From: Planctomycetaceae bacterium UBA6894
GTDB lineage: Bacteria; Planctomycetota; Planctomycetia; Gemmatales; Gemmataceae
Assembly (NCBI GenBank): GCA_002451275.1
Contig: DKBS01000005.1
Span: forward strand, 1-5,343
DNA: 5,343 nt
Reading direction: 5' to 3'
Shown: positions 1 to 5,343 of the stretch, piece after piece
How the letters are laid out: each line of letters begins with the position of its first letter
Position numbering within the stretch: position 1 is the stretch's first letter
The notes under the pieces: model-generated
What the model was told of the DNA's origin: nothing
Seen by the model: the letters and a program-made list of their open reading frames with translations, nothing else
Databases searched by the model: none
Program-made: the position numbers and the translations under genes

Positions 1-45
1 AAGTTCGTTGACAACAATCCGCCGCAATTCCATCTGAACAGGCAT
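1..45 (-). CDS. N-terminal fragment of a probable DUF151 / bifunctional nuclease family protein (partial)
   Basis: Read on the minus strand from an ATG at 45-43, the sequence encodes MPVQMELRRIVVNEL and then leaves the window with no stop. An opening of 'M-x-V-x-MEL-x-RI-[VI]-[IV]-x-E' is what I recognise from DUF151 (BFN domain) proteins, especially those of Planctomycetota. There the small domain (about 130-150 residues in total) has been linked to nuclease activity or remains uncharacterised. A GGAG ribosome binding site (complement of 52-55) sits 6 nt before the ATG, which supports this start over the internal ATG at codon 5. The gene is transcribed away from the membrane-protein gene starting at 163, so both share the 46-162 promoter region. 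Only 15 residues are visible, so the family call is a recognition-based inference. The start with its ribosome binding site is the firmer part. Confidence 0.5.
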   Translation of the reverse strand, partial: MPVQMELRRIVVNEL

Positions 46-90
46 GGTTCGCTCCAAAGAGGACACATCTAATTTAGTGCCTTGAAAACA

Positions 91-112
91 TTTGGGGTTA
101 ATTTGGGGTCAA
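91..112. repeat. Tandem 11-bp direct repeat in a divergent promoter region
   Basis: Two adjacent copies, TTTGGGGTTAA (91-101) and TTTGGGGTCAA (102-112), match at 10 of 11 positions. The 11-bp period is about one helical turn, so a protein binding both copies would contact the same DNA face. The repeat lies between the divergent starts at 45 (minus) and 163 (plus), where a regulator could affect either gene. I see no named regulator motif in it. An operator role is inference. Confidence 0.45.
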
Positions 113-120
113 AACCGACC

Positions 121-151
121 GTTGGCGGAGAAGGGGCGGTTCCAACCCCCT
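121..151 (+). other. Overlapping GC-rich inverted repeats just upstream of the 163 start
   Basis: GTTGG (121-125) is complementary to CCAAC (142-146), and AGGGG (132-136) is complementary to CCCCT (147-151). The two 5-bp pairings interleave, so the RNA could form either hairpin alone or, in principle, a pseudoknot-like fold ending 11 nt before the ATG at 163. There is no U-tract, so this is not a terminator. Five-base GC-rich complementarities arise easily by chance in such DNA, so confidence in a functional structure is low. Confidence 0.2.
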
Positions 152-162
152 AAATTGAAGAC

Positions 163-1014
163 ATGATTTCCGCCGAAACACCGGATGCCCGCCGGGCTGC
201 CAAGCGTCAAACCCTGGCCATTTTGCTGGGAGTCATGGCGTTTGCAGCCACTTTTACCCTGTGGGGTGCCTTTCGCTCAGTCCAATTCCGTCGCAATCGG
301 GATACCCCGTCCACCCAACTGCCCGAAGCAGTGCTCCTGGCCCAACTCCCGGTGGATAGTCGCCAAGTGCTGGCTTGCCGACCGGGCTGGAACAACTGGG
401 CAAAAGCGCTGCAAACCGTTCTGCCACAGACTTTTGCATTGATTAGCCCAGGACAAAAACCAACCCAATGGGTGGCCGGATGGGTTCTGGATTCCCAGCA
501 GCCTACGCTGGTTGCGGATTTCCCGGCAGGCCCCGCCCCTCCTGAGGGCTGGGAGGCTTTTGGCGGGGTTTGGACCCGATCTGTGCGGCATCAAAAGCTT
601 GGGGAAGGATCCGGTTGGGCCCCCGGCCTTTCGCTGGTGGTGAAAAACCGTCTCCAGAAGGAGGCGGTGCTGTGGGCTGCAGGAGTGGGCATCCCCTGGG
701 GAAACAGCTCGGGTAGCCAAATCTGGAGTTTGGCCAGCGATCGGGCACAGGTATCCAAGGTTTCTGAACTGGTGGCCGGGGCGAAAACCTGGCTGGTGTG
801 GGTGGAACCCCAACCCAACCGCACGCTGATTCGCGCGGAAATGGAGTGCTCCAGCGCCCAGGAAGCCAGCCGCATTGAAAAAGCCCTGGAATCATTCCAG
901 CAAGACCCTTCTCGACCCGGTGCAGGTTTGCGTTTTCTTTCCGATGGGCCATGGCTGTCTGTGCAGGCCACCATGGACTCCCCAGTGGGTTTACCCGGCC
1001 CGGGCAAACGTTAG
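163..1014 (+). CDS. Hypothetical tryptophan-rich single-pass membrane protein
   Basis: I do not recognise this 283-aa protein. It has a short basic N-terminus (R10, R11, K14, R15), one hydrophobic helix at about 17-37, and then a soluble domain of about 245 residues. Basic residues flank the helix on both sides (R38, R43, R44, R46), so its orientation is not clear; an N-in anchor with the domain outside the cytoplasm is the simpler reading. The domain has 13 of the protein's 14 tryptophans (about 5% of all residues). Its last 65 residues alternate strand, helix, strand (strand near 220-228, helix 229-246, strand 264-270), like a small alpha/beta fold. No catalytic motif is visible. The start is fixed by an in-frame TAA at 151-153, four codons upstream; no good ribosome binding site is seen, only GAAG 2 nt before the ATG. 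It lies 95 nt upstream of the TPR gene on the same strand and is probably in one operon with it. Confidence 0.75.
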   Translation: MISAETPDARRAAKRQTLAILLGVMAFAATFTLWGAFRSVQFRRNRDTPSTQLPEAVLLAQLPVDSRQVLACRPGWNNWAKALQTVLPQTFALISPGQKPTQWVAGWVLDSQQPTLVADFPAGPAPPEGWEAFGGVWTRSVRHQKLGEGSGWAPGLSLVVKNRLQKEAVLWAAGVGIPWGNSSGSQIWSLASDRAQVSKVSELVAGAKTWLVWVEPQPNRTLIRAEMECSSAQEASRIEKALESFQQDPSRPGAGLRFLSDGPWLSVQATMDSPVGLPGPGKR

Positions 1015-1018
1015 ACTC

Positions 1019-1051
1019 GCACCGGTTTTCAACCAGTTCGGTGCAAACCGG
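1019..1051 (+). other. Alternative hairpins between the membrane-protein and TPR genes
   Basis: In the 95-nt gap, GCACCG (1019-1024) is complementary to CGGTGC (1039-1044), and CCGGTTT (1022-1028) is complementary to AAACCGG (1045-1051). The two stems share bases 1022-1024, so they are mutually exclusive. No T-run follows, so this does not look like an intrinsic terminator. It could be a processing or stability element, or chance. Confidence 0.25.
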
Positions 1052-1109
1052 GCCCAATCCGGCGTTAGAATGCCGTCAAAGACCACCTTCACGGAGAGGT
1101 CCAGCAGGT

Positions 1110-3089
1110 ATGGCCACCGCCGCTTCGGAAATAGTTTGCCCAGCCTGCCGGATGCTGATTCCGCTTCCCGCTGGACGGGCGGTCCCCAAACACTGCCCGC
1201 ATTGCCTGGCTGAGCTGCCCGTCAAAAAGCCCAAGGAGCCCTCCGTCCGCAAGAACCCGTTGGCCAAGTTCTCCACGGGGGCACTGCTTCTGGGAGTCAC
1301 AGCGCTGGGAGCGTTCTGCAGCCTGTTGCTGCTGTTGGTCGTCTGGAGCGGTCGAGGCCCTACCGCTGGCAAGGAGGAAAGCAGGCAAGCTCTTGCCCCC
1401 GAACTGCTGGGCAAGTTGGAGGAACGCGACAGGTTGGCCCAAGCGGAAACGAACCGGCAAATAGCTTTGAAGGCGGCCCTTGAAAAGGCCCAAACTCTCA
1501 AACCAGAAGACCCTGGATCACTCGAGGCATGGAAAGCCGTGGCCTTGGCGGCGGAAATGCCCTCCGACAGCCTGGATAAACTCATCGCTGTGGCGCGGGC
1601 CACCGGGGAGAAGGCCGCCTTGGATGGCGATCTGAAAAAACGCCAGGAAAAGGAAAAACAAGAGCGTGAAAAGCGGGAATCGCAGGTGGCCGACGCGTTG
1701 TCGAAGGGAAAGGCCGCGCTGGACCAAGGGGATGCCCGGCAGGCCCGGTTGAACCTGGAAAGGGCGCGCGCATTGGCCCCGGAAACCCCTGGCCTGGACG
1801 CTGAGATGGCGCAGGTGCTCAAACTGGAAAACCGCCAGTTTGAGATCAGCCATTCCCAGATGCGCTTGAAGGCCGGGCAGGAAAACCTGATGGCTGAACG
1901 GTGGGGCGAGGCTCTGCGTGATTTCCAGGCCGTTTTGGCCGTGCTACCTGACAACACGGAGGCGCTGGAGGGCAAAAAAGCCGCCGAACAGGGCTTTGAC
2001 CGGCTGGAAAAGGACCGCGAGAAGCGCCTGCAGTACCTGATCCACCTGGATGACGGCCGCAAGGCGCTGAAGGAACGTCGGTATGACGATGCCAACGCCG
2101 CCTTCACCCGCGCCGGTCGGCTTATGCCTGGGGAAAGGGAGGCGGAGCGGCTTCTGGAGGTGGTACGGCAAACGCGCAATGAGTCCGAGCGCAATTCCCA
2201 GGCGATGGTGACGGCGGCGAAAAACCTGATGAGCAAGGGGAATCCGCAGGAGGCTTTTTTTCTGCTGGTGGACGCCGACAACCTTACCCCCAACGACCGC
2301 ACCATCAAGAAGATGATGTCGGACGCCCAGCAACTGGTGAACCGCATACAGGGGATCGCCAACCCACTCAGCAACGACCCCAAGTACTTGGGATACATGG
2401 CGCAGGGAAGGGCCGCCATGGCCGCCGGCAATCCCATCGCCGCGGTGGAGTGTTTTGAAAACGCCTTGCGCCAGACCAACAGCCGGGACAGTTTCGCCCT
2501 GCGCGCCCTGATGGATGCCCGCAGTGCCAAGGAGCGCCTGGGCCAGAGGGTGACCGACTATGAAAAGGCCCTCCGCCAGGGAATCCTTCTGATGAACCGC
2601 AAGGAGTACGGCCCGGCGGTCTTCATGTTGGAGGGAGCCGCCCGGCTTTTCCCGGAACAGAAGACCATCGACTTGCTCGAGGAGGCGAAATTCCAGGATC
2701 TGGTCTCACGGGCCCGCGATTCCCTGGAACGCGACCCGGACACCGCCGAAAAGCTGGCAGACCAGGCGCTGCGTATGCGGCCCACCGATATCGGCGCCAA
2801 CAACCTCATCAAACAGGCCAAGGCCCGGGCCATGGCGCTGGCCAACCCCAAGGCCAATCCGGTGGATCCCTATGACTCAGCCATGGCTGTGGGGCGTGCC
2901 GCCATGCGCGAGAAGAAATTCGGCGAGGCGGTGCAGGCGTTCAAGCTGGCTATGGAAAACAAGCCCAACGATCCCATCGCCATGGAACTGGAAAAGCAGG
3001 CCCGGGACCGTCTGGTGGGCAATGGTGAACCCCAGAAGGGGGCAGAGAAAGACCCTGTAAATGGCGATATGGAAAAAATGAATAAGTGA
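1110..3089 (+). CDS. Zinc-ribbon / transmembrane / TPR-repeat protein
   Basis: The protein is 659 aa. Residues 7-36 form a zinc ribbon with two CxxC pairs (C10/C13 and C29/C32). A lysine/arginine-rich linker (39-53) is followed by one hydrophobic helix at about 55-79. Next come a charged, probably coiled-coil helix (about 174-191) and roughly eight TPR-like helix pairs near 196-230, 254-290, 315-350, 366-402, 431-466, 487-522, 527-566 and 591-628. Several carry the usual small-residue pattern and end in a P-x-[ND] turn, such as LAVLPDN and MENKPND. The basic linker before the helix predicts the zinc ribbon inside the cytoplasm and the TPR array outside. TPR arrays are protein-binding scaffolds; the partner is unknown. 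I chose the ATG at 1110 because GGAGAGG (1093-1099) precedes it by 10 nt and the zinc ribbon follows at once. The frame is open back to an ATG at 951, but that would overlap the upstream gene and lacks a comparable binding site. There is no catalytic domain, so no enzymatic role is claimed. Confidence 0.85.
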   Translation: MATAASEIVCPACRMLIPLPAGRAVPKHCPHCLAELPVKKPKEPSVRKNPLAKFSTGALLLGVTALGAFCSLLLLLVVWSGRGPTAGKEESRQALAPELLGKLEERDRLAQAETNRQIALKAALEKAQTLKPEDPGSLEAWKAVALAAEMPSDSLDKLIAVARATGEKAALDGDLKKRQEKEKQEREKRESQVADALSKGKAALDQGDARQARLNLERARALAPETPGLDAEMAQVLKLENRQFEISHSQMRLKAGQENLMAERWGEALRDFQAVLAVLPDNTEALEGKKAAEQGFDRLEKDREKRLQYLIHLDDGRKALKERRYDDANAAFTRAGRLMPGEREAERLLEVVRQTRNESERNSQAMVTAAKNLMSKGNPQEAFFLLVDADNLTPNDRTIKKMMSDAQQLVNRIQGIANPLSNDPKYLGYMAQGRAAMAAGNPIAAVECFENALRQTNSRDSFALRALMDARSAKERLGQRVTDYEKALRQGILLMNRKEYGPAVFMLEGAARLFPEQKTIDLLEEAKFQDLVSRARDSLERDPDTAEKLADQALRMRPTDIGANNLIKQAKARAMALANPKANPVDPYDSAMAVGRAAMREKKFGEAVQAFKLAMENKPNDPIAMELEKQARDRLVGNGEPQKGAEKDPVNGDMEKMNK

Positions 3090-3140
3090 GGAATTCTGGG
3101 GCGATCGGGGCACGGGACGGCTATGGAAATTGCCCTGTCG

Positions 3141-3170
3141 TTGACAAGCGAACCCGGTTTGAGCTAGGTT
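3141..3170 (+). promoter_or_regulatory. Sigma70-like promoter for rpsR
   Basis: A perfect -35 consensus TTGACA (3141-3146) is followed after 18 nt by TAGGTT (3165-3170), a weak -10 matching 3 of 6 consensus bases. This would start transcription near 3177, about 40 nt before the rpsR ATG. Two further TTGAC words (3169-3173 and 3177-3181) give a weaker alternative, TTGACG with TAACAG (3193-3198). A separate promoter here fits the 127-nt gap after the TPR gene and the need for strong ribosomal-protein expression. It is judged by eye only. Confidence 0.5.
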
Positions 3171-3216
3171 GACGGCTTGACTTTGCATCACCTAACAGCC
3201 GAAGCAGGATATCTCG

Positions 3217-3459
3217 ATGGTTCGCAAGAAGCAGGGTACGGCCAAGAAAAACCGCTGCAGGTTCTGCACCAAGGAAGGCTGCCCCAGGCCCGCTTTCGTC
3301 GATTACAAGGACTACGCAACCCTCCGCAAGATGTGCACCAACCAGGGCAAGCTGTTCAGCCGCAAGCGCTCTGGCAACTGTGCCGCCTTCCAGCGCGCCG
3401 TCAAAGACGCTGTCAAGCGTGCTCGTTTCCTCGCCCTTTTGCCGTACGTCGGCGATTGA
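3217..3459 (+). CDS. rpsR: 30S ribosomal protein S18 (bS18), cysteine-rich zinc-type form
   Basis: This 80-aa protein is a component of the 30S subunit platform, where bS18 pairs with bS6 and contacts 16S rRNA. Family signatures in order are CRFC (14-17), the VDYKD core (28-32), a GK before the basic loop (44-45), SRKRSGNC (48-55), and the C-terminal KRARFLALLPYV (67-78). Length is normal for the family (about 75-90 aa). C14, C17 and C55 match cysteines of the zinc-binding (C+) version known in many bacteria; C22 and C40 are additional. AGGA (3206-3209) lies 7 nt before the ATG. In many genomes rpsR sits with rpsF, ssb and rplI; here it follows an unrelated TPR gene and precedes thrS, probably driven by its own promoter at 3141-3170. 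Confidence 0.96.
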   Translation: MVRKKQGTAKKNRCRFCTKEGCPRPAFVDYKDYATLRKMCTNQGKLFSRKRSGNCAAFQRAVKDAVKRARFLALLPYVGD

Positions 3460-3471
3460 TCCGGCTGGAAA

Positions 3472-3490
3472 TGTGCGGTTTTCCCGCATG
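3472..3490 (+). other. Short hairpin after rpsR
   Basis: TGCGG (3474-3478) pairs with CCGCA (3484-3488) around a 5-nt loop, TTTTC, and two outer G-T pairs could extend it. It begins 13 nt after the rpsR stop. No T-run follows, so it is a poor intrinsic terminator. It may mark the 3' end of a processed rpsR message or allow partial read-through into thrS, which lies 97 nt downstream. I see no promoter I would defend between the two genes. Confidence 0.3.
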
Positions 3491-3528
3491 GTTCCTCCCG
3501 TGATTCAGGGCTAGACCTTTCTCGCCGT

Positions 3529-3546
3529 CCTCAGTTTGCATTGAGG
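3529..3546 (+). promoter_or_regulatory. Hairpin enclosing the thrS ribosome binding site
   Basis: CCTCA (3529-3533) is perfectly complementary to TGAGG (3542-3546), with an 8-nt loop GTTTGCAT that could close by one further G-T pair. The 3' strand contains GAGG (3543-3546), the ribosome binding site of thrS, 10 nt before the ATG at 3557. When folded, the site would be occluded. E. coli thrS is known to be controlled by ThrRS binding its own leader near the ribosome binding site. The loop here has no obvious threonine-anticodon mimic (NGU), so similar autoregulation is only a hypothesis. Confidence 0.4.
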
Positions 3547-3556
3547 TAGCATTTTC

Positions 3557-5343
3557 ATGCCTACCATTTCGCTTCCGGACGGCTCGTCCAAAATCCTTCC
3601 TCCCGGATCCTCCGCCATGGATTTGGCCGAGGGGATTGGCAAGCGATTGGCCCAAGCGGCGATTGCTGCGGTGGTGGATGGCAAGGTGACCGACCTCACC
3701 CTGCCCCTGCCCGAAGGTGCTGAACTCAAAATCAAATTGCTGACGGACCGCGATGCCGAGGCCCTCGAGGTATTGCGGCATTCGTGCGCCCACATCATGG
3801 CCCGGGCGGTGCTGCGCTTGTTTCCCGGTTCCCAGCTGGCGTTTGGCCCCGCCCTGGAAAACGGCTTCTACTACGACATAGATTCCCCCACCCCGATCCG
3901 CGAGGAAGATTTCCCGCGCATCGAGGAGGAGATGCGCAAGATCATCAAGGCGTCCGAGCCGTTCGAGCGCTTCGAAAGGGTCACGTCGGAAGCCCGTTCC
4001 CTGGTGGAGGGGATGGGGCAAAAGCTCAAGGTCGAGCACATCGACCAGGAACTCTGCAAGCAAGATTCGCTCAGCTTCTATCGCCAGGGCGAGTTCATCG
4101 ACCTGTGCCGCGGCCCCCACCTGCCCCACGCCGGCAAGGTTGGCGCCTTCAAGTTGATGTCGCTGGCTGGGGCCTACTGGAAGGGCGACTCGTCCCGCCA
4201 GCAGTTGCAGCGTCTGTACGCGACCGCCTTTTTCACCCAGAAGGATCTGGATGCCTATCTGAAGCAACTGGAAGAGGCGAAAAAGCGCGACCATCGCCTG
4301 CTGGGCAAGCAACTGCACCTGTTCACCATTAGCCCGCTGGCCGGTTCCGGTCTGATCTTGTGGATGCCGCGCGGCGCGCTGATTCGCGGTCTTCTGGAGC
4401 AGTTCCTCCGCGATGAGTTGACCCGCCGGGGCTACAGCCCGGTTTACACCCCGCATGTCGGCAAGCTCGACATGTACCGCACCAGCGGTCACTTCCCCTA
4501 CTACCGCGACGCCCAGTTCCCTCCGCTGTACCAGCACCCCGCTGCCAGCGCCCTGGACCTGTGCCAGTACCGACTGCAGTCCGGCCTGCTGGATGAGGCC
4601 CGCGAGCGGGACATGGCCCTGTTTCTGTCCCAGGCGTGTCTGGTGATTCCGGGCTATGCCGAAGCAGTCACGCCTGAGGGCAAGGTGGAGGCGACCGAAC
4701 GGTTGGTTGCCGAGCTGTTGAAGATCCACTCGGTAGACATTCCCGAGTACCGTCAGGCCAAGGATACCGCCGGCAGGGCCAAGGCCTTGCTGGCCTGGCT
4801 GGAGCAGCAGGAAGGGTACCTGCTCAAGCCGATGAACTGCCCGCACCACATCCAGATCTACAAGGCGGTGCCCCGCAGCTACCGAGACCTGCCCGTGCGG
4901 CTGGCGGAGTTCGGTACGGTCTACCGGTTCGAGCAGACCGGCGAGCTGTCGGGCATGACCCGGGTCCGCGGTTTCACGCAGGACGATGCCCACCTTTTCG
5001 TCACCCCCGATCAGATTGAATCCGAGTTGCTGGCCAACATTGAGCTGGTGCAACTGGTCCTGAAGACCCTGGGGCTGAACGATTACCGGGTCCGTATCGG
5101 GTTGCGCGCCAAGGATTCCGACAAATATGTCGGCAGCGACGAGGACTGGAACACCGCCGAGGCGTCCCTCATCCGGGTGGTGAAGTCGCTGGGCATGGAC
5201 TACACCGCCGAGGAGGGCGAGGCCGCCTTTTACGGCCCGAAAATCGACTTTGTGGTGCGTGATTGCATCGGCCGCGAGTGGCAGTTGGGCACCGTCCAGC
5301 TCGACTATAACCTGCCCAAACGGTTCGACCTCGAATACACCGG
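3557..5343 (+). CDS. thrS: Threonine-tRNA ligase, 3' end cut by the window edge
   Basis: This cytoplasmic class II synthetase joins threonine to tRNA-Thr using ATP. The 595 visible codons are open without a frameshift. In order they give an N-terminal TGS domain (about 1-62, opening MPTISLPDGS), the editing domain with HxxxH (H75, H79) and the CRGPH motif (C184, H188), and most of the catalytic core. The editing residues match E. coli H73, H77, C182 and H186, so clearance of mischarged serine should be intact. In the core, C428 (in KPMNCPHH) and H479 (in QDDAH) match two of the three zinc ligands, C334 and H385, and R457 is the motif 2 arginine. The third zinc ligand, motif 3 and the anticodon-binding domain lie beyond the edge. 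Compared with E. coli, about 91 extra residues lie between the YRDAQF segment (316-321) and C428. The ATG at 3557 follows GAGG (3543-3546) by 10 nt and begins exactly at the TGS domain. Confidence 0.97.
   Translation, partial: MPTISLPDGSSKILPPGSSAMDLAEGIGKRLAQAAIAAVVDGKVTDLTLPLPEGAELKIKLLTDRDAEALEVLRHSCAHIMARAVLRLFPGSQLAFGPALENGFYYDIDSPTPIREEDFPRIEEEMRKIIKASEPFERFERVTSEARSLVEGMGQKLKVEHIDQELCKQDSLSFYRQGEFIDLCRGPHLPHAGKVGAFKLMSLAGAYWKGDSSRQQLQRLYATAFFTQKDLDAYLKQLEEAKKRDHRLLGKQLHLFTISPLAGSGLILWMPRGALIRGLLEQFLRDELTRRGYSPVYTPHVGKLDMYRTSGHFPYYRDAQFPPLYQHPAASALDLCQYRLQSGLLDEARERDMALFLSQACLVIPGYAEAVTPEGKVEATERLVAELLKIHSVDIPEYRQAKDTAGRAKALLAWLEQQEGYLLKPMNCPHHIQIYKAVPRSYRDLPVRLAEFGTVYRFEQTGELSGMTRVRGFTQDDAHLFVTPDQIESELLANIELVQLVLKTLGLNDYRVRIGLRAKDSDKYVGSDEDWNTAEASLIRVVKSLGMDYTAEEGEAAFYGPKIDFVVRDCIGREWQLGTVQLDYNLPKRFDLEYT

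Noticed and set aside
82..110. Plus-strand promoter with TTGAAA (82-87) as the -35
   Set aside because: The -35 is good, but the expected -10 position (about 105-110) reads GGGGTC, so no sigma70-type promoter is supported.
503..1057. Open frame of 184 codons on the minus strand
   Set aside because: It is antisense to the membrane-protein gene. It is rich in Pro, Gly and Arg with no domain and no ribosome binding site that I would defend.
951..1109. N-terminal extension of the TPR protein from the ATG at 951
   Set aside because: It would overlap the end of the upstream gene by 64 nt and lacks a good ribosome binding site. The added 53 residues look like random translation, while the ATG at 1110 has GGAGAGG and leads straight into the zinc ribbon.
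1076..2530. Open frame of 484 codons on the minus strand
   Set aside because: It is antisense to the TPR gene. The product is a low-complexity, Ser/Arg/Ala-rich translation typical of a shadow frame.
3090..3140. Intrinsic terminator after the TPR gene
   Set aside because: The stretch has GC-rich words (GGGGCGATCGGGGC), but they form a direct rather than an inverted repeat, and no stem followed by a T-run is present.
3177..3503. Plus-strand frame of 108 codons overlapping rpsR
   Set aside because: It covers the unmistakable S18 gene in another frame and has no family resemblance.
3460..3556. Possible T-box leader for thrS
   Set aside because: The spacer is only 97 nt and shows no T-box consensus, specifier stem or terminator/antiterminator pair.
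3413..5053. Long open frame of 546 codons on the minus strand
   Set aside because: It is exactly antisense to thrS, whose conserved residues are clear. GC-rich third positions leave the opposite strand free of stops, and its translation shows no recognisable family.

Overview
The window looks like GC-rich chromosomal DNA from a free-living bacterium, most likely of the Planctomycetota (perhaps a Gemmata-like lineage), with Verrucomicrobiota as the main alternative. This placement is an inference. It rests on the style of the threonyl-tRNA synthetase (ThrRS), the zinc-type ribosomal protein S18, the start of a DUF151/bifunctional-nuclease-like protein at the left edge, and a zinc-ribbon/single-membrane-helix/TPR protein of a kind common in these phyla. 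No mobile element, CRISPR array, tRNA or rRNA was seen.

Layout, left to right. Positions 1-45 on the minus strand carry the first 15 codons of a probable DUF151 protein that runs out of the window. A divergent intergenic region (46-162) holds a near-perfect tandem 11-bp direct repeat and overlapping GC-rich inverted repeats. Two plus-strand genes follow. The first (163-1014) encodes an unrecognised, tryptophan-rich, single-pass membrane protein. The second (1110-3089) encodes a 659-aa protein with an N-terminal zinc ribbon, one membrane helix and about eight TPR-like repeats. They are 95 nt apart and probably co-transcribed. After a 127-nt gap with a good sigma70-like promoter comes rpsR (3217-3459). 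After a further 97 nt comes thrS (3557 to the window end, 3' truncated), whose ribosome binding site lies in a small hairpin.

Functionally, the right half is core translation machinery: a small-subunit ribosomal protein and the enzyme charging tRNA-Thr. The left half is an uncharacterised envelope-associated pair. The TPR protein is predicted to keep its zinc ribbon in the cytoplasm and its TPR array outside the inner membrane, which suggests a scaffold, but no function can be assigned.

The most notable points are an insertion of about 91 residues in the ThrRS catalytic domain compared with the E. coli enzyme, the hairpin over the thrS ribosome binding site, the cysteine-rich S18, and the tandem repeat in the divergent promoter region. 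I found no convincing new multi-gene system.
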